Source: Struthidea cinerea
Lineage: Eukaryota > Chordata > Aves > Passeriformes > Corcoracidae
Direction: 5' to 3'
Length of the DNA: 64,000 bases
Assembly (NCBI GenBank): GCA_013397865.1
Contig: VZTI01001048.1
Span: 1,084,469-1,148,468 of the forward strand
In this document: one piece after another, positions 11,401 to 24,255 of the stretch
How positions within the stretch are numbered: the first letter of the stretch is position 1
How the letters are laid out: each line of letters begins with the position of its first letter
The notes under the pieces: generated by a model
The model's input: only the letters and a program-made list of their open reading frames with translations
Databases searched by the model: none
Told to the model about the DNA's origin: nothing
Program-made: the position numbers and the translations under genes

Positions 11401-14400
11401 TTCAGCAGTACCCTGCTTCCCTAATTTGCAGCTGTGTAATTCCTCTATTAATTTCAGAACTGCAGCATTTGGAGAAATAAGATTTCTTATTCAGCAGGAA
11501 GAAGTGTTTCCATTAGATTTCATGTTCTATCAGTTCTAGCACATCTGCATTTTTCACAAAGATGCTAATCCCAACAGAACTCGCCCTAATACATCAACGA
11601 GCCCAATTCACTCCCAATATTATAGTATTCTTGGCTAATTTTTGCATCTCATCTTCCCTGACAAAACTAGTAGATCTCCCTCTGGGATATGTTTTTATAT
11701 GATGAAACTTCAAGGAAAAGCACATTTAGAAATATCATTAGAGGTTTACGGGAGGTAACAGATTGTGAATTGCAACAATTAGCTTTAGGATACATTCCTA
11801 CTCCTGCCTATCACTAGCCTTAAGTCTTAACGACAGATTCACAGTTCCCACCAAGAGACAATAAGCAAATTGCACCCTGAAAGTGATTTGCCTTAAGACT
11901 GCTCAGATACCAAAGAAAAAAGATCATTCAACAAATGTCCAAATATGAGAATCCTAAGGAAAAAAAAAAAAAAAAAGGTATCTATTTAATAACATGGTGG
12001 GGAGCCAGGATATTTTTTATGTGGGGAAAAAGATAAAAAAGAGGGCCAGCAGTTGGTACTTTTTTACTACTTTTATCTGAAATGCAAATGCCTTTGGGTA
12101 TTTATCAACTATCGTAACTTTTTAATCAGTATTATTTCCTCAAATAACTGTCATCTTCTTGGTTCTATAAATTAGTCTTCCTTCAAAATGAACCAACTTT
12201 CCTGGAAAAATTAATCTTAAGCTCTGACCACAGTTCTCTAAGAAGAATGTCTTGAAGTAGCTCATAGACTCCATGGACTGCCACAGAAAAGGCCTGTGTT
12301 TAAAATTAGGAACAAGAAAGCAAACAACGTCTCACATGATACTTCCAGATACCTTGGATCACATGAGGCATAAACATTTAAATCACTCCTGACATCTAGC
12401 CAGCTGACCATACAAACACGCACAGCTCAATTAGCAGTCAGCAGGAATTCACAGGCAAAGCTCTTTTGCATGTAAATCAATTATTAACAAACTTCATTTA
12501 GCTGTCTTTCTAGAAAACTTTAGCCAAGTACCTAACAAATTGTTTGCAGAAGGTATCAGAACATTGATATAGTAATTGTGTTTAGTCAGCTCTAAAAGGT
12601 AAAGAGTTCAGTGCATCTGACACTGATCTTATAAGGATGGGTTATCAGCTCCAAAAACTTCTAAGACACGAGATAGTATGCAGTGATTACCGACAGGCTA
12701 TATGAGAGAATGAAGGAGGAAGAACAGCCACAAAAGTTATTTGCCACAAGCATTAAAGACAAGCCTGTTGAACATCACCAAAGTGATAAGAGAAGTGTAA
12801 AAAATTATAGTTCATCTAAATATGAAGCAAATATGCAGAAGTAATTGCACAGAATATACTTTTTTAGTAGACATTGTCAGTAGAACAGAAGCATTCAGTG
12901 GGTTATTTTGGTTCTTAAAGATTTTTCTGTATGATTATATCATCCTGGCTAAATAGAAAACACTTTAAAAAAGGCATAAAAGCAAGTCAGCATCATAATT
13001 AGTCTCCTTTTCCCCCAGAACACCTGGGAAAGGAATCCAAGAAAATACCGTAGATTTTAACGAGCATTGTGCCTGATATCAGGCCTTCAAGCAGGCTCTG
13101 CAAGTAAGGTTCTGACTTGCACCTGTTTCTTCTTCTTCTCTAGTATCATTATTATATGAATACACTTCAATGCATTTTTATTTCAATCTCAGAGAAAACT
13201 GAGCAATTGCACTGCAGGATTTTGCTGTCAGTTACTACACATGGCATTGGTCCCTTGGTATGAACAAACATGAGCTCCAGGCATAGTAACTCCTGCTACT
13301 AAAGCACCTTGAGGATGCACAGACCAGGTTAAAAAACAACCTAACCCAAACGGTGTGGTGCCACTCTCCACGTTCTTTGTGCCAGCCCCTCCATTAAAGT
13401 AATTCAACTACAAAATTAATCACTTCTTCCTCACCACGTTATTTCCTCATCCTTTGGCAAGACAAAGGACTCCACAAAGTGGCCAACAAACAGGTAGAAG
13501 GAAAGCTGGGTGAGCACTAACGAGCTGCTAGACTGGCACAGCTGTTCCACAGAACCACCTTTCACCTGAGCCAGCTGGGGGCTCTCCAAATCTGTTGCCA
13601 TCACAACTATGGCCAAGAGTTACAAGGTTGTATTCATGCAGCTCAGCTGTGAGATTCCTGGAAGCAGCAGTTTTGTCAGTACCTGGGCAGCAGAACAAAA
13701 GTTACTCTTATACAAGCAACGCTCCATATTTTGCAAGATTCTGCTCTACTTCCCCCTCTGTTACTTGGGTAAGCATAGATTGCAACTGCAAAGTGGGGTC
13801 ATTGCTTGGTTTGAGAGCAAGCTACACTGGGTCTTCTGACCATCACTGGTCTAAAAGATTTCTGAAATGATCATTTTGTTGATAGCATTCCTTTAAACAG
13901 CATTTCTTCTTTCTTTATTCTTTAAGATCAGGCAGCCAACTTGCCACAGACAGAGTAAGACCAAACTTAACTCCCCTTTCTACTGAAGTGTGTTAACTTC
14001 CAAACAAGTCAAGAGTGAGTGCTTTGATTATGAAACCCTGTTTACTATAAGAAAAAAATGTATTTAAAAACTGAACTTACATGAGGAATTAGGAGTCTAG
14101 ATGCCAGTCTGATAAATCAGGAGGATCAACTCTGTATTCCCACCTGGTATGGGCTCCAAATTCATCTCAGGCTTGTATAGGCCTGTATAATGCAGCCTTG
14201 CACCTCTGAACCTCCTTTTCATTTGTTTATCCAGGTGATGTGGGTTTTTCTCTCTTCCCCCAAACACCTGTGTTAAGCCAGCACTTAGAATACTTCCCTA
14301 AATGATTCTCCTAAACCCTTCCACCACTCTCATCACAGTAATTCCAAAAAAAAGCTTATCTTGACACATCATATATGCAAGAATGAGGACTGGGCAGCAA

Positions 14401-15785
14401 AAAATCCAGCAAATTTTAAAATGCAGAGACTGACTAGAACAGTAAGAGATGCAAATTCTGCAGCCTTTGATGAAAATTCACTGTAACAGCAAGAAAGTCT
14501 GTCGTAAACCACTCCGGACAAACGTGTGCTCAGCCACACAGTATTTACTGGAATGTCTCTTAAGAAAATGTAGGTCAGCCACAGTTCTTAAAACCATCCT
14601 TAGGGAACATACATACTTACAGTAGATCCATCAGTAGTAAATCCACACTTCTATACAAGTAACCCTTTCTCCCAATTGCTTTTAAACCTTTGATTCCTTC
14701 CCAGATAGAGTTCAATGTTGGATCAGCAACTAAAACATCTCTGTCAACAAGAAGCTTGCACTGGAGCAAGTGCCAAGGCCTACTGCCAAACCCCACCACT
14801 ATAGAGTGGAAAGATGGCATAAAAGATTGTTTCTAGCCTCCCCAGACAGAATTCAAAGAACTTTTCCTGTTTCAACTCCTGCCTCTTAGGACATCCTTTT
14901 GCAGTTTCTACATCCAAATCCACAGCCTGTCAGTCAGTTCTGTGGCCTTTTAAGAACTGTGGATTTGTACACACCGTTCCCTGAGATAATAAGAACAGTT
15001 TTAAAAATGCTGAGTTAGAGTTTGCCCGTCTAAATCAGAAGTATGTAAAAGTAGTAACAAAGTCACCATCAGAGCCTAAATTATTATCAAGAAAGGGAGC
15101 TTGAACTGAACAACATGCCACTGATTATCCTTTTCCCATCTTAGTTTTTCTTCCCCCATGACCATCAAGGTTAATCAATAATAAGAACATGCAGCATGCT
15201 GAATATATTCACAGGACTGGCTACTGACATTACTGCCACCAAATACACTTGCTGTCTAGGGATGCTTAAGAATTACAGTTTCAGTAGACAAATTATTGAA
15301 ACATTTAAAATTTATTTACAACTTCTTATCAATAGATACAAAAAGCAACTAACAAATATTATTTATTAACTACAATATGAATATTGTCTGCATATTCATT
15401 TACAAACTATTTTGTGTTAACAGGTGAAACCACAGGCCAGTAACAAATACTCGTTTTTCACGTTATATGATAAAATAAGCCTACTTTTTTCAAATTTTGT
15501 AATTCGACTGCTGGAGCACCCAATCACTCCTCTATTCACACCTGATTCCAGCCTCTTTCAGGTAAGGTCCGTATAGAGGAAAGACTTAAGCGATGCTCTG
15601 GTGTTAGCTAATGAGCTCGAAGCGTATTAAAGCGAGCCTTGTCTGTGCCCCGTCCGCTGCCAGGCCAAGGCAGCCAATGCTTTGGGCACGCCCGCGTCCC
15701 CCGGCCCGTACCCCGGCCTGGACCTTCCGCCGCTGGGCCGGGCCGAGCTGCCAGCGCCGGGGCAGCTGCGGAGCCGGCGCTCGGT
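8492..15785 (-). other. PLA2G15: PLA2G15 intron 1, visible part
   Basis: The stretch from the exon 2 acceptor (AG at 8493-8492) up to the assembly gap. It exceeds 7 kb, typical of a long first intron running out of a CpG-island promoter. The donor is not visible, so its 5' limit is inferred. It is AT-rich, with a 17-nt A run at about 11,960-11,976. Its small ORFs show no recognisable similarity. Confidence 0.7.
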
Positions 15786-16202
15786 NNNNNNNNNNNNNNN
15801 NNNNNNNNNNNNNNNNNNNNNNNNNNNNNNNNNNNNNNNNNNNNNNNNNNNNNNNNNNNNNNNNNNNNNNNNNNNNNNNNNNNNNNNNNNNNNNNNNNNN
15901 NNNNNNNNNNNNNNNNNNNNNNNNNNNNNNNNNNNNNNNNNNNNNNNNNNNNNNNNNNNNNNNNNNNNNNNNNNNNNNNNNNNNNNNNNNNNNNNNNNNN
16001 NNNNNNNNNNNNNNNNNNNNNNNNNNNNNNNNNNNNNNNNNNNNNNNNNNNNNNNNNNNNNNNNNNNNNNNNNNNNNNNNNNNNNNNNNNNNNNNNNNNN
16101 NNNNNNNNNNNNNNNNNNNNNNNNNNNNNNNNNNNNNNNNNNNNNNNNNNNNNNNNNNNNNNNNNNNNNNNNNNNNNNNNNNNNNNNNNNNNNNNNNNNN
16201 NN
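15786..16202. other. Assembly gap of 417 Ns
   Basis: An unbroken run of N inside the CpG island. The missing PLA2G15 first exon (signal peptide and about 42 residues, ending with the first base of a Val codon) is not found in the flanking GC-rich sequence. It is probably in this gap. The true gap length may differ from the number of Ns. Confidence 0.98.
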
Positions 16203-16230
16203 CCGCCCGCCCCGCCGGACCCGCCCCCTC
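16203..16230 (-). promoter_or_regulatory. GC boxes (Sp1/KLF-type) on the upstream side of the gap
   Basis: On the minus strand this stretch reads GAGGGGGCGGG (16230-16220) and GGGCGG (16208-16203), with a further GGCGGGGC overlap between them. These match the Sp1/KLF GC-box consensus. They sit where a proximal promoter for the minus-strand gene would be if transcription starts in the gap. Confidence 0.45.
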
Positions 16231-16279
16231 CCGCGTCACCGCCGAGCGCGGAGGGCCCGGCCAGCCGCCGCTCGGCCCC

Positions 16280-16380
16280 GGCTGTGCGAGCTCGATCTCC
16301 CCGCGGAAAGTGCTGTCCGTGTGGCGGCCTGGCTGTGGGAGCTCGGCCCCCCGCGAAAAGCCGTGTCAGTGTGGCGGTCC
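16280..16380. repeat. Tandem duplication of a GC-rich unit of about 50 bp
   Basis: Two adjacent copies, 16280-16330 and 16331-16380, both begin GGCTGTG, contain GAGCTCG and then CCCCGCG, and end in GTGTGGCGG. They differ at scattered positions and by one indel, about 80% identity by eye. The duplication lies in the CpG island on the upstream side of the presumed PLA2G15 start. Confidence 0.8.
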
Positions 16381-19300
16381 CGGCCGCAGGCACAGGCAAC
16401 TGCCCCAGAGAGGTAGGGAGGGCACCCCGCAGCCCCGGGCTGGGGCCAGCAGAACGCTCTGAGGAGGGAGACGTGCTGAGGGAGGAGAGCGTTTGTCTGT
16501 CATTATTATGTCTGCAGTTATGTGGTCGTGATAAATTCTAACAGCGAAGTAATGCGCGTTTGCTGCAAAAACATGTCTAAAAATAAGTAGCGCGTAAGGG
16601 GCGTGGTCAGAATGGTTTGAGGGAAAGCCAAAGTACTTGGAAGATCTGGGAATTTCAGTATTACACGGTCAAAGGACTGGGTATCTGATATAGAAGCTTA
16701 TGGGCATACCTGCACTTCAGGCAACACCCGACTAACGTGAGAGCTAATTGGTACAGAGGATCCCTGAGATCAGGCGTTTGGCAATACTGAGAGGGAAAAA
16801 AAAATCATTAGACCTTTAAACATGTAACAAGAACGGGCAGACCTGTAATTACAGTAATTTGGAACCAGAAGGGTTATAAGCCTTTGTGCTTCAGCAATAC
16901 CAGTTAGTGGGGGCTACATGCTCTCTTTGGTGTACAGGTAGTTTGGTGGATGTCTGTGTGTGGAGAGGAACGAGGAAGGGTATCCACAGATGAAGAAACT
17001 AAACAGAGAAAAAAAAGGTACTTGGAACCAGTGTAATCACAGCTCATGATCAGTAATGATTGTGCTGATGGCCGGACAAGGTTTCCTTGATTCACTCATG
17101 TATCTACTGCTGCTGTGGAAACACACTTTCTGAGCCAGATGTTATCAATTCGTGCTCAGGATAAAGCTACTTCTGATAAGGTTATTTTGCAACAGGAGCA
17201 CTGCACTGTCTACTTGACAGCTTCCTACATCCTCCAGTGGGTCTACTAATTTTCAGAAATATTTCTACGTTGAATGGTTAATACACTAGCATGAACAGTA
17301 AAACAAGTGAAGACATGTGAGTGAAAGACAAGTAGAAGTAGAAAACTACTCAGTGACTTGGTAACTCCTGCCAGCTAAGGTATAAAATTGAAATTCTTCT
17401 TGCCTCACTGAATTCAGTATTCAACAACTTCTGTGATTCCTGAAGACAGATGTGTCAGAGAGCTGTGTGTGAAGGCAGAATCTGGTAAATCAGATACACA
17501 GCCTACTGAGAGGAGTTTAGAAAAATTATGTTGTCTTGGCATTGATATGGAAGGAGAAGGATACATCTTCCTTCTTAGATAAGAGAAGAAAAAGCAACAA
17601 ATCATTCAAGGAAGGTAAGGCTAAGGCTAAATCTAGACTTGCCTTTTTCTAGGCAGCAGCCACACCTTGTGTGTTTACATCCAATAAACCCAAAGACAGG
17701 TGCTTAGTCACTGTGCAAGTGTTGACATGAAATGACCTCCTACTAAAACAAACTACAGGGTGTGCAGGTATGACTGACTAAAACTGATTGCAACAGTGAA
17801 CCCGGTGTACGAATTAAAAGTTACAAAATGCAGCAAAAGACCTTATGGGAGGGTAAAACAGTATTTAAAAGAATGACTGTGTCTGAAATCAGTTTTCTCT
17901 CATAGTCAAAAGCCCCAAAATGCACATGTCCAAATCGCCTGGCTGGGATCACTTGTACTATGACACAAGGTTCAAGGAATGACACCTGTCAAGTCCTCTA
18001 CATCTTGTGGGTTCTCTTGGGTGGCATCAAAGCATCATCTTGGGACAAATTTTCTGTGCCTTGCTGTCGGCCTCTCAGAGCAGAGGCCTTTTGGGCTTGA
18101 TGTACACTTTGCATTTGTCAGAATTTACAAGTGCTCCTATTGATTATCACATAGGTATCACTTCTGTAACCATTTCCTCATTAATTCTACGCAAGATATC
18201 TTCAAACCAATCTTCATATTTCCTTTACAAATCTCTGTGCTGTTATGACAGCTGCGAATATCTTCACACTTCACTAAAATACTTTCCATCTAATTCTGTT
18301 CCAGGAAAAGCCTTCTACTCGCACAGTAGCTATTCCTGCAAGCCCAGGCTCTTTAGATAACTGTCTTTCAGCTGATGAATCAAGTAGCGTATGTTAGTTT
18401 TTTCTTTTATTGTCTCCTTTTGTGAGATCAGGACATTTGCATTTAAACACAAAGTAAATTAAGCTCTTTGCCTTTGTAAGGTTTAAATATGCACAGCAAA
18501 TTTCTGTTTTCACACTGAGTGCCTGGTCCTATTGTCACTCACACCAACAAATCCAGGAACCTGGACACACGGCATTGCTTTCCAGCTGATGATACCCTGC
18601 TATTAATTGAGTCAGTGTAACTATTTCCAGGGGCTGTTTTGTTAGAAGAGCAATCCAGCTCTTTCTCCACAGAGAATGACTTGACAACAGGGCATTTGTA
18701 GACTAACAGCAGTTCAGGAACATGACCGTGTATAGCCACACAGAAATCTACCAGTCATCATCCAAGGCAGATTCAAAGAATTACAGTACCACCTACACAT
18801 CTGAACTGCCAGTAAAATGCCAGCCAGGTTATTATTTTATGAAATACATTCTACATACTGCTTCCTTCACATGTTTCGCATCCAAAGCTGTCTAGAAATG
18901 GAAAATGAAGTTGTTACAGTTGAACTGCTGATAGAACTGCTTTTTCACTAATGTATGAAATGAAAAAAAAATCATTATCTGTAATTCAGAGGCCAGTTTG
19001 TTACCACTGTAGAATTTTTTTTAATGTGCATAGTCCATCTTCTAAGAAAATATTCTTTACTTCTTCCAAAAAATCTACACCATAGAAATAAATTGTATTA
19101 AACACCAGAAACTACGGTGTCAGTAGCATTATCTTTGTTTAAGACTCTTTGAGGGCACTGGCAACTTGACAAAAACTGTGAATTGGATATGAGTTTGCAC
19201 ACTGGTTATTTAAAAGTAATAGTCCTTTCCAGAAATCTACTGTTTGCTTAAATGTCTTTTATTTGATTGAACAGAAGTCTCTGTTTGCCTCTGATCCTTG

Positions 19301-21599
19301 CCATTTAAGTGGTGTTTGTATTGGCTCAAATACCCTCAAACAGGATTGTGCTGAGTTACACACAAGAGTAGAAGACAGCCAGTTTCGAAGAAAGATGTGA
19401 AGACAACCAAAAATGTTGTCACAAATCTATTCTGTCCTTGCACCTCGGCGCAGTAGCACAGTCCCAGGGCACAGTCTGACATGTATTTGAGCCGGGGTTG
19501 CAAAGACACTTCTTCCTTTCACTTCTCCCTGCTTCCTCAGTGCTTCACATCCATATTGTTGCCCATGGTGCTGCTCAGTAGCATTAGGACAGTAAACAGA
19601 ACTTGTGTTCCTCATTGTCTTTCAGGCTAAATTTGGTTACAGTGTCAAACAGGGAGTGGAAAAAAGGGAAGAGGGCAACTGGGTAGTGGGAGTACTGAAA
19701 TGAAGGCTTACATAAACATCAACCCACAAACTCAGAGCCAAGGTAGGATAACCACAATTAATAGATTAACAATCACTGTCATCTCTCCTATCTTTAAACC
19801 TTTAAGCCATATAATAGAGATCATATTACTCCTTTGGCTCATGTTTTGCTAAAGCAAATCAGTTTGTCCTTGTAAACCATCCATGTAATAGAGCTCCATA
19901 GTAAATTGTGAAGATTTCATTACTAACAAGCTGAATTTCAGAATTCCTGCTCAAAGAGAATTTTGTTAGAATCTGGGAGTGAGAAATTTTTAGCAAGAGT
20001 GCTCAGACTTAAATAGTGGGACTTTTACTCAAGATTTACTCAGAGCTGGTATACTGGGTTGGACCGCTGAAGAATTTTGGAATTGGAGCTAGGCAATAAA
20101 TGGAATTTTAAAAAAATTAAAAAATAAAAGGTGGCATGGGAAGATGAAAAGGGGAGATACAATTTTATGTAGGATGAATATATGAGGAAGAGTGTTGAAA
20201 ATATAATCTATGTTGTGATGAAAACTGAGTAGGTTGAACCCTCAGGGACAGTTTATGTCTTGCACAAGTTCCCACAAAGTACAACAACTTCCCAGCACAT
20301 TGCGAGAGTGGTAGAACCTGACACCTTTTGCTGTGCAGAGAAACTTAGGCCCTCTGCGGTAGAAAGCTGACAAGGTGGTTGTAATCTGCAGACAAGGTAC
20401 TTTTTTCTGTGAAGAGAAGCTTTGGAGAAAAAGCAGAATTTGGCATGCTTAACAAGTCTTACAAGACTGAGGGTGGTTGGAGAGGGCACAGTGACACGAG
20501 TCAAGCGGCAGCATTTCAGGATTCTAGACACATATAATGAAAAGGCAAGAGCTCACTGTTTAATGAGCAGTTTAATCCAGTCTCACCCCTGTTTGGTACC
20601 CCAGCTGGACAGGTGTCAGGGAAGTCACAGAGAAATACAGGGCTTAGGAAATCTGCTAGCTCAGAGCTACTTCTGAAGAGACACAACACTGCTACTTCTG
20701 AATCCGATGGATTACTGACAAAAGTGAATCCATCTCTGCAAACACAAATATGTCCAGAAGAACTGAAACTGGTGTCAGTAATTTAGTAATGTATTGAAGG
20801 GGACATTGGTCTTTGCCTAGTCTCTGTAAGGTTTCACTCACTCATTTTCAGTGCTCAATTTTTCCAACACTGAAGGATGGAAAAACATCTGACCCTGATC
20901 ACATTTGTTGAGAGACTTCCCTTCAGCCTATAAGAAACAATCTGAGAGTTCCTCTTTAGTTGGTGCATTAAAAAATGAGAGTTTACCTGAGTTTAAAAGA
21001 TATGTAAAGATTTTTTTCTTCATTTTATAATTATGTTTCTTTGGCTCTGAAATGTGTATGCAGTCCCACCAAAAGATGCATCTGTAAAGCAAATGTCATC
21101 TTAGATGTGAAGGTGTAATGTCCATAGACCACCCATTTATTTTCTATCCTTTAAATCCAGATTATCACATTAAAAACTAGATGTGAATAGGGAAATTGAC
21201 TACACTTAAAAACCAAATAGGATAGACCCACGTTTTACCAAAGTTTCTTGATTAACATTAAAAACAAACAAAATGAACAAGATTAACAAAATTAATTGTT
21301 AAGATCTGAGTTTTGACCGCCACTGAATGTAAAAATAAATGCCTGATCTGCTGTTTTGCTGGTGCCATGTTCTACAGTAAGAGGTAGGCTACAAACGCGC
21401 AGGCACTTACTGTCCCGTCCTTTGGGCAGATGAAGTTAAAAAGTATTGCTTGATGATTCCTGGAAGGACACAGTTCCCTTCTAGACTGAGGGACGCAGGC
21501 AGCTGGGAACAGTTAATCATGGGGCAATGGCTGAATCAGCAGCATCATGAGTAGCATCGTGTGAGGCTCTATCAAACATGTCAGTGCAAAAATACAGTT

Positions 21600-21690
21600 A
21601 CAGGGAAATTAAGGTTGGAAGGGACTTTTGAAGGTCATTATTTTAATCCTTTGTTCAAATCACAGCTATGATCAAATTTGGATCAGGACA
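21600..21690 (-). mobile_element. CR1 LINE relic, reverse orientation
   Basis: AAGGTTGGAAGGGACTTTTG followed by AAGGTCAT, then a decayed stretch to GATCAGG, resembles the reverse complement of the avian CR1 3' region. The recalled form is GGTTGGAAGGGACCT, then ATCAT, then GATCAGG. It is short, diverged and non-functional. Assignment is from memory of the consensus, not from an alignment. Confidence 0.55.
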
Positions 21691-23291
21691 ATTATTTTGT
21701 TCGTTCTGTTGGGCAAATAAGTGAATGTCAAATGAATATTCTAATAAAATTCCACCATTTCCTTTAACGCATTCCTGGTAACAGCACTGAATAAAGGACA
21801 TTTTAAACAGGCAGCAGTGAGCTGACCTGTCATGTTTTAACCTGATATTTTAGACACACTTGTGGACACATTAGAAACGGGAAGGTTGCCAAAGGCTATC
21901 TGGACACAGTATTTTGAGAAGATGGATTTAGTTAGACATTTTTTTTTTTAAATTAGTATCCTAAAGACAGCTTGAGATGTTGTAAATATTGTTGCCATGC
22001 TACAATGGCAATAGACTAACACTCTTAAGAGTTTTTCATGGTATGGTGAAATTAATTTAGCTGTCAGTGCTTGGCAGCTGGAAATGAAGGTGCTTAGATT
22101 ACAAGCCAAAGAAGCAGTAAAAAATGGGTACTGCTGTCAATGTGACATGAAAAATTTCCTGCTGAAAGCACGAAATACATGAGTATTCCTGTTAAAGGTT
22201 TTACTATTATGAAGCAATTTCAACTCTTCTAGTTGGACCTCATTCTAACATAACTTGTGAAGACGGTTCTGCTGTGTTTGTGTGCTGCAAAGATGCATTG
22301 ATTAGCTGCAGAAAACAGTTCTCTCAAAGCTGCTCTCTTACTCTGTTTTGTTGGATATTTCCTCATTTTGGCAATCTGCTAGACAGTGTAACAGAATGTT
22401 TTTCTGTTGTATCTACACAAGATTATTGTTCTCAGATAATACAGAAAGACGAACAGTGTTTAAAATGTGGGCTCTTTATAAATGTGCGTTTAAAATCTGG
22501 TTTTATATCCTTTTACAGTTGTCTTCTTGATATCTGTATAAACTTTTATAGAAGTTAGTATTACATAATCACAGCAACCTAGCAAATCTCCTAAATTATA
22601 AATTGAGCCTAACACTGTTCAAAACTTCAATCAGAGGACTAGAACGTGGGCAAAGTTTGTGACTGGATCTGTCATTTGTCATGCCAAGGGGGATCTCTAG
22701 TAATTTGATCAATGGGTACTCATCAGCAGTGTCTACCAAGAGTCTTAGCCATGTTTTCCATACTATGTTGTTTGTTTTTCACTCACTAACAGACCTCAGA
22801 ATGTGCCAAAAACCAACCCTGTGTATCAGGGTATGTTGCACATGGCAAACACTTTGCTGGGCCAACATGAGGTACATGCAGCTAACCCAAGGAGAGTCAG
22901 GGCATCACAGCTGCAGCGAGAGCTTCAGTGACACTGTGGTCACCTACCACAGGGCTTGGTGAATAGTCACAAACTCAAAAGACAGGAAAACAATCATGAG
23001 AGAAAGAGGAGTCACACATTTGCTGCGTCAGAAGAGATATTAAAGAGACACAGTTCAATACCATGGAGGATTAAATGCTTCCCACACAGCCAGGCTTAAC
23101 AAGACACAAAGCTACCAAGAAAAAAGTAACAGACACAATTAAAGCTGCCTTTCATGCAATACCGAATAATGGCAATTTTAGATTATACTTGACTTTTAGT
23201 GGTGTAAGCACAGAATAGGGGACACAGCAGAGATAAAAAGCTCTACCAGTCAGAGGATAACCTATGGTTTAAGGATTACAAGGTAATTGCA

Positions 23292-23299
23292 TCACGTGA
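23292..23299. promoter_or_regulatory. Palindromic E-box TCACGTGA
   Basis: A perfect 8-bp palindrome matching the core bound by MiT/TFE and USF bHLH-zip factors, and the centre of the CLEAR motif found at lysosomal genes. It lies about 7 kb upstream of both flanking genes. An isolated 8-mer is weak evidence of function. Confidence 0.2.
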
Positions 23300-23934
23300 G
23301 GATTTCTATGATTGTGGAGCATCTGGAGTAAATGAAGGAAGAATGACACAGTGACCTTTGGAACAAAGTCTTCTAAATCTTAGAGCACAGACTGGTATTG
23401 AGAAAGACAAAAGCTAATTATTATTTTTGTTGTTTGAATGTAAACTAAACTAATCCCCAATTAGGAAAAAAGAAAACCAAAACAAAGAAGGTATTTGAGT
23501 GCAGTATGGCCAGCCCTGTTACACTGCAGCAGGGTGAGACAGACTGGAGATGAGGGAACTTTGACCACTGTGTCTTGATTTCTTTGTTTTCCCTCATCGG
23601 CATGCTGTGGTTTAATTGAACTATTGAATTTCAGAACTAGTCTGTTGTCTGCTCCTCTGTCTGAAAGAAACATAAAATACCTGAATGAAGAGACAATGAG
23701 AAGAATTAAGGGATGATGAAAAGCATGGGATGATTTCTATACGGGATATAGGGAGCTATATAGGTATATTCATGTGTGTAAGAACTCTTCAGTCTGCAAC
23801 TAAGAAATGACTGACAGATGTAGGGTTTAATCAAGGAAGGACTGTGGAAAGGATGAACACAGATGTGCTGTTCACCGTTTTTCCAGCATATGAACTGTGG
23901 GGAGCCAGCTGGAGCCAACAGGAGACCAGCAAAC

Positions 23935-24255
23935 AAACAAGAGGAGGTGGTTCTTCACACAGCGTGGATCAAAGCTGCAGCACTAAAAGTTCACATGAGT
24001 TCCAGGATAGGCTTAGGAAGTCCACAGAATAAATGGCCACAAAGCTTTATTAAACACACAGAAACCATCCCTGATTCAGGAAACTCCTCAGCTGTAATTG
24101 AGTGAATGCCAGAGAATGTGTAGGACAAGTATAGACACACATGGCTTGTTCTTATATTCTTCTCTAAGCACCTGCTTGTGGCTGCTACCAGAGACAAGAT
24201 ACTGGGCTAAAAGTACTTTTTGGTCTGACTCAACACTAGAACATAAGAAATAATT
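23935..24255 (+). mobile_element. Old CR1-type LINE relic, 3' end
   Basis: The segment opens with GGTTCTTCACACAGCGTGG and passes through AAGATACTGGGCTAAAAG. It ends TTTTGGTCTGACTCAACA and GAACATAAGAA. This order matches the 3' part of ancient CR1 elements of reptiles and birds, recalled as ending in a sequence like 'gatactgggctagatggacc, ttggtctgacccag, ttcttatgttc'. It is highly diverged and carries no usable ORF. Confidence 0.6.

Larger units (their letters stand above)
15640..16460. promoter_or_regulatory. CpG island, presumed PLA2G15 promoter and first exon, interrupted by an assembly gap
   Basis: Base composition changes abruptly from AT-rich to strongly GC-rich, with many CpG dinucleotides on both sides of the gap. 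It reverts after about 16,460. It lies upstream of exon 2 on the minus strand, where the first exon and start site are expected. No other island of this strength occurs in the window. The island could serve both directions, but I see no divergent gene immediately on the plus strand. Confidence 0.8.

Noticed and set aside
15604..16541. Long ORFs on both strands across 15.6-16.5 kb
   Set aside because: Most of their length is translated Ns. The visible parts are Ala/Pro/Gly/Arg-rich readings of a CpG island with no family similarity.
20041..20090. Short match to a CR1-like 'tactgggttggacc' word
   Set aside because: Only about 15 bases resemble the element and the flanks do not continue the pattern.
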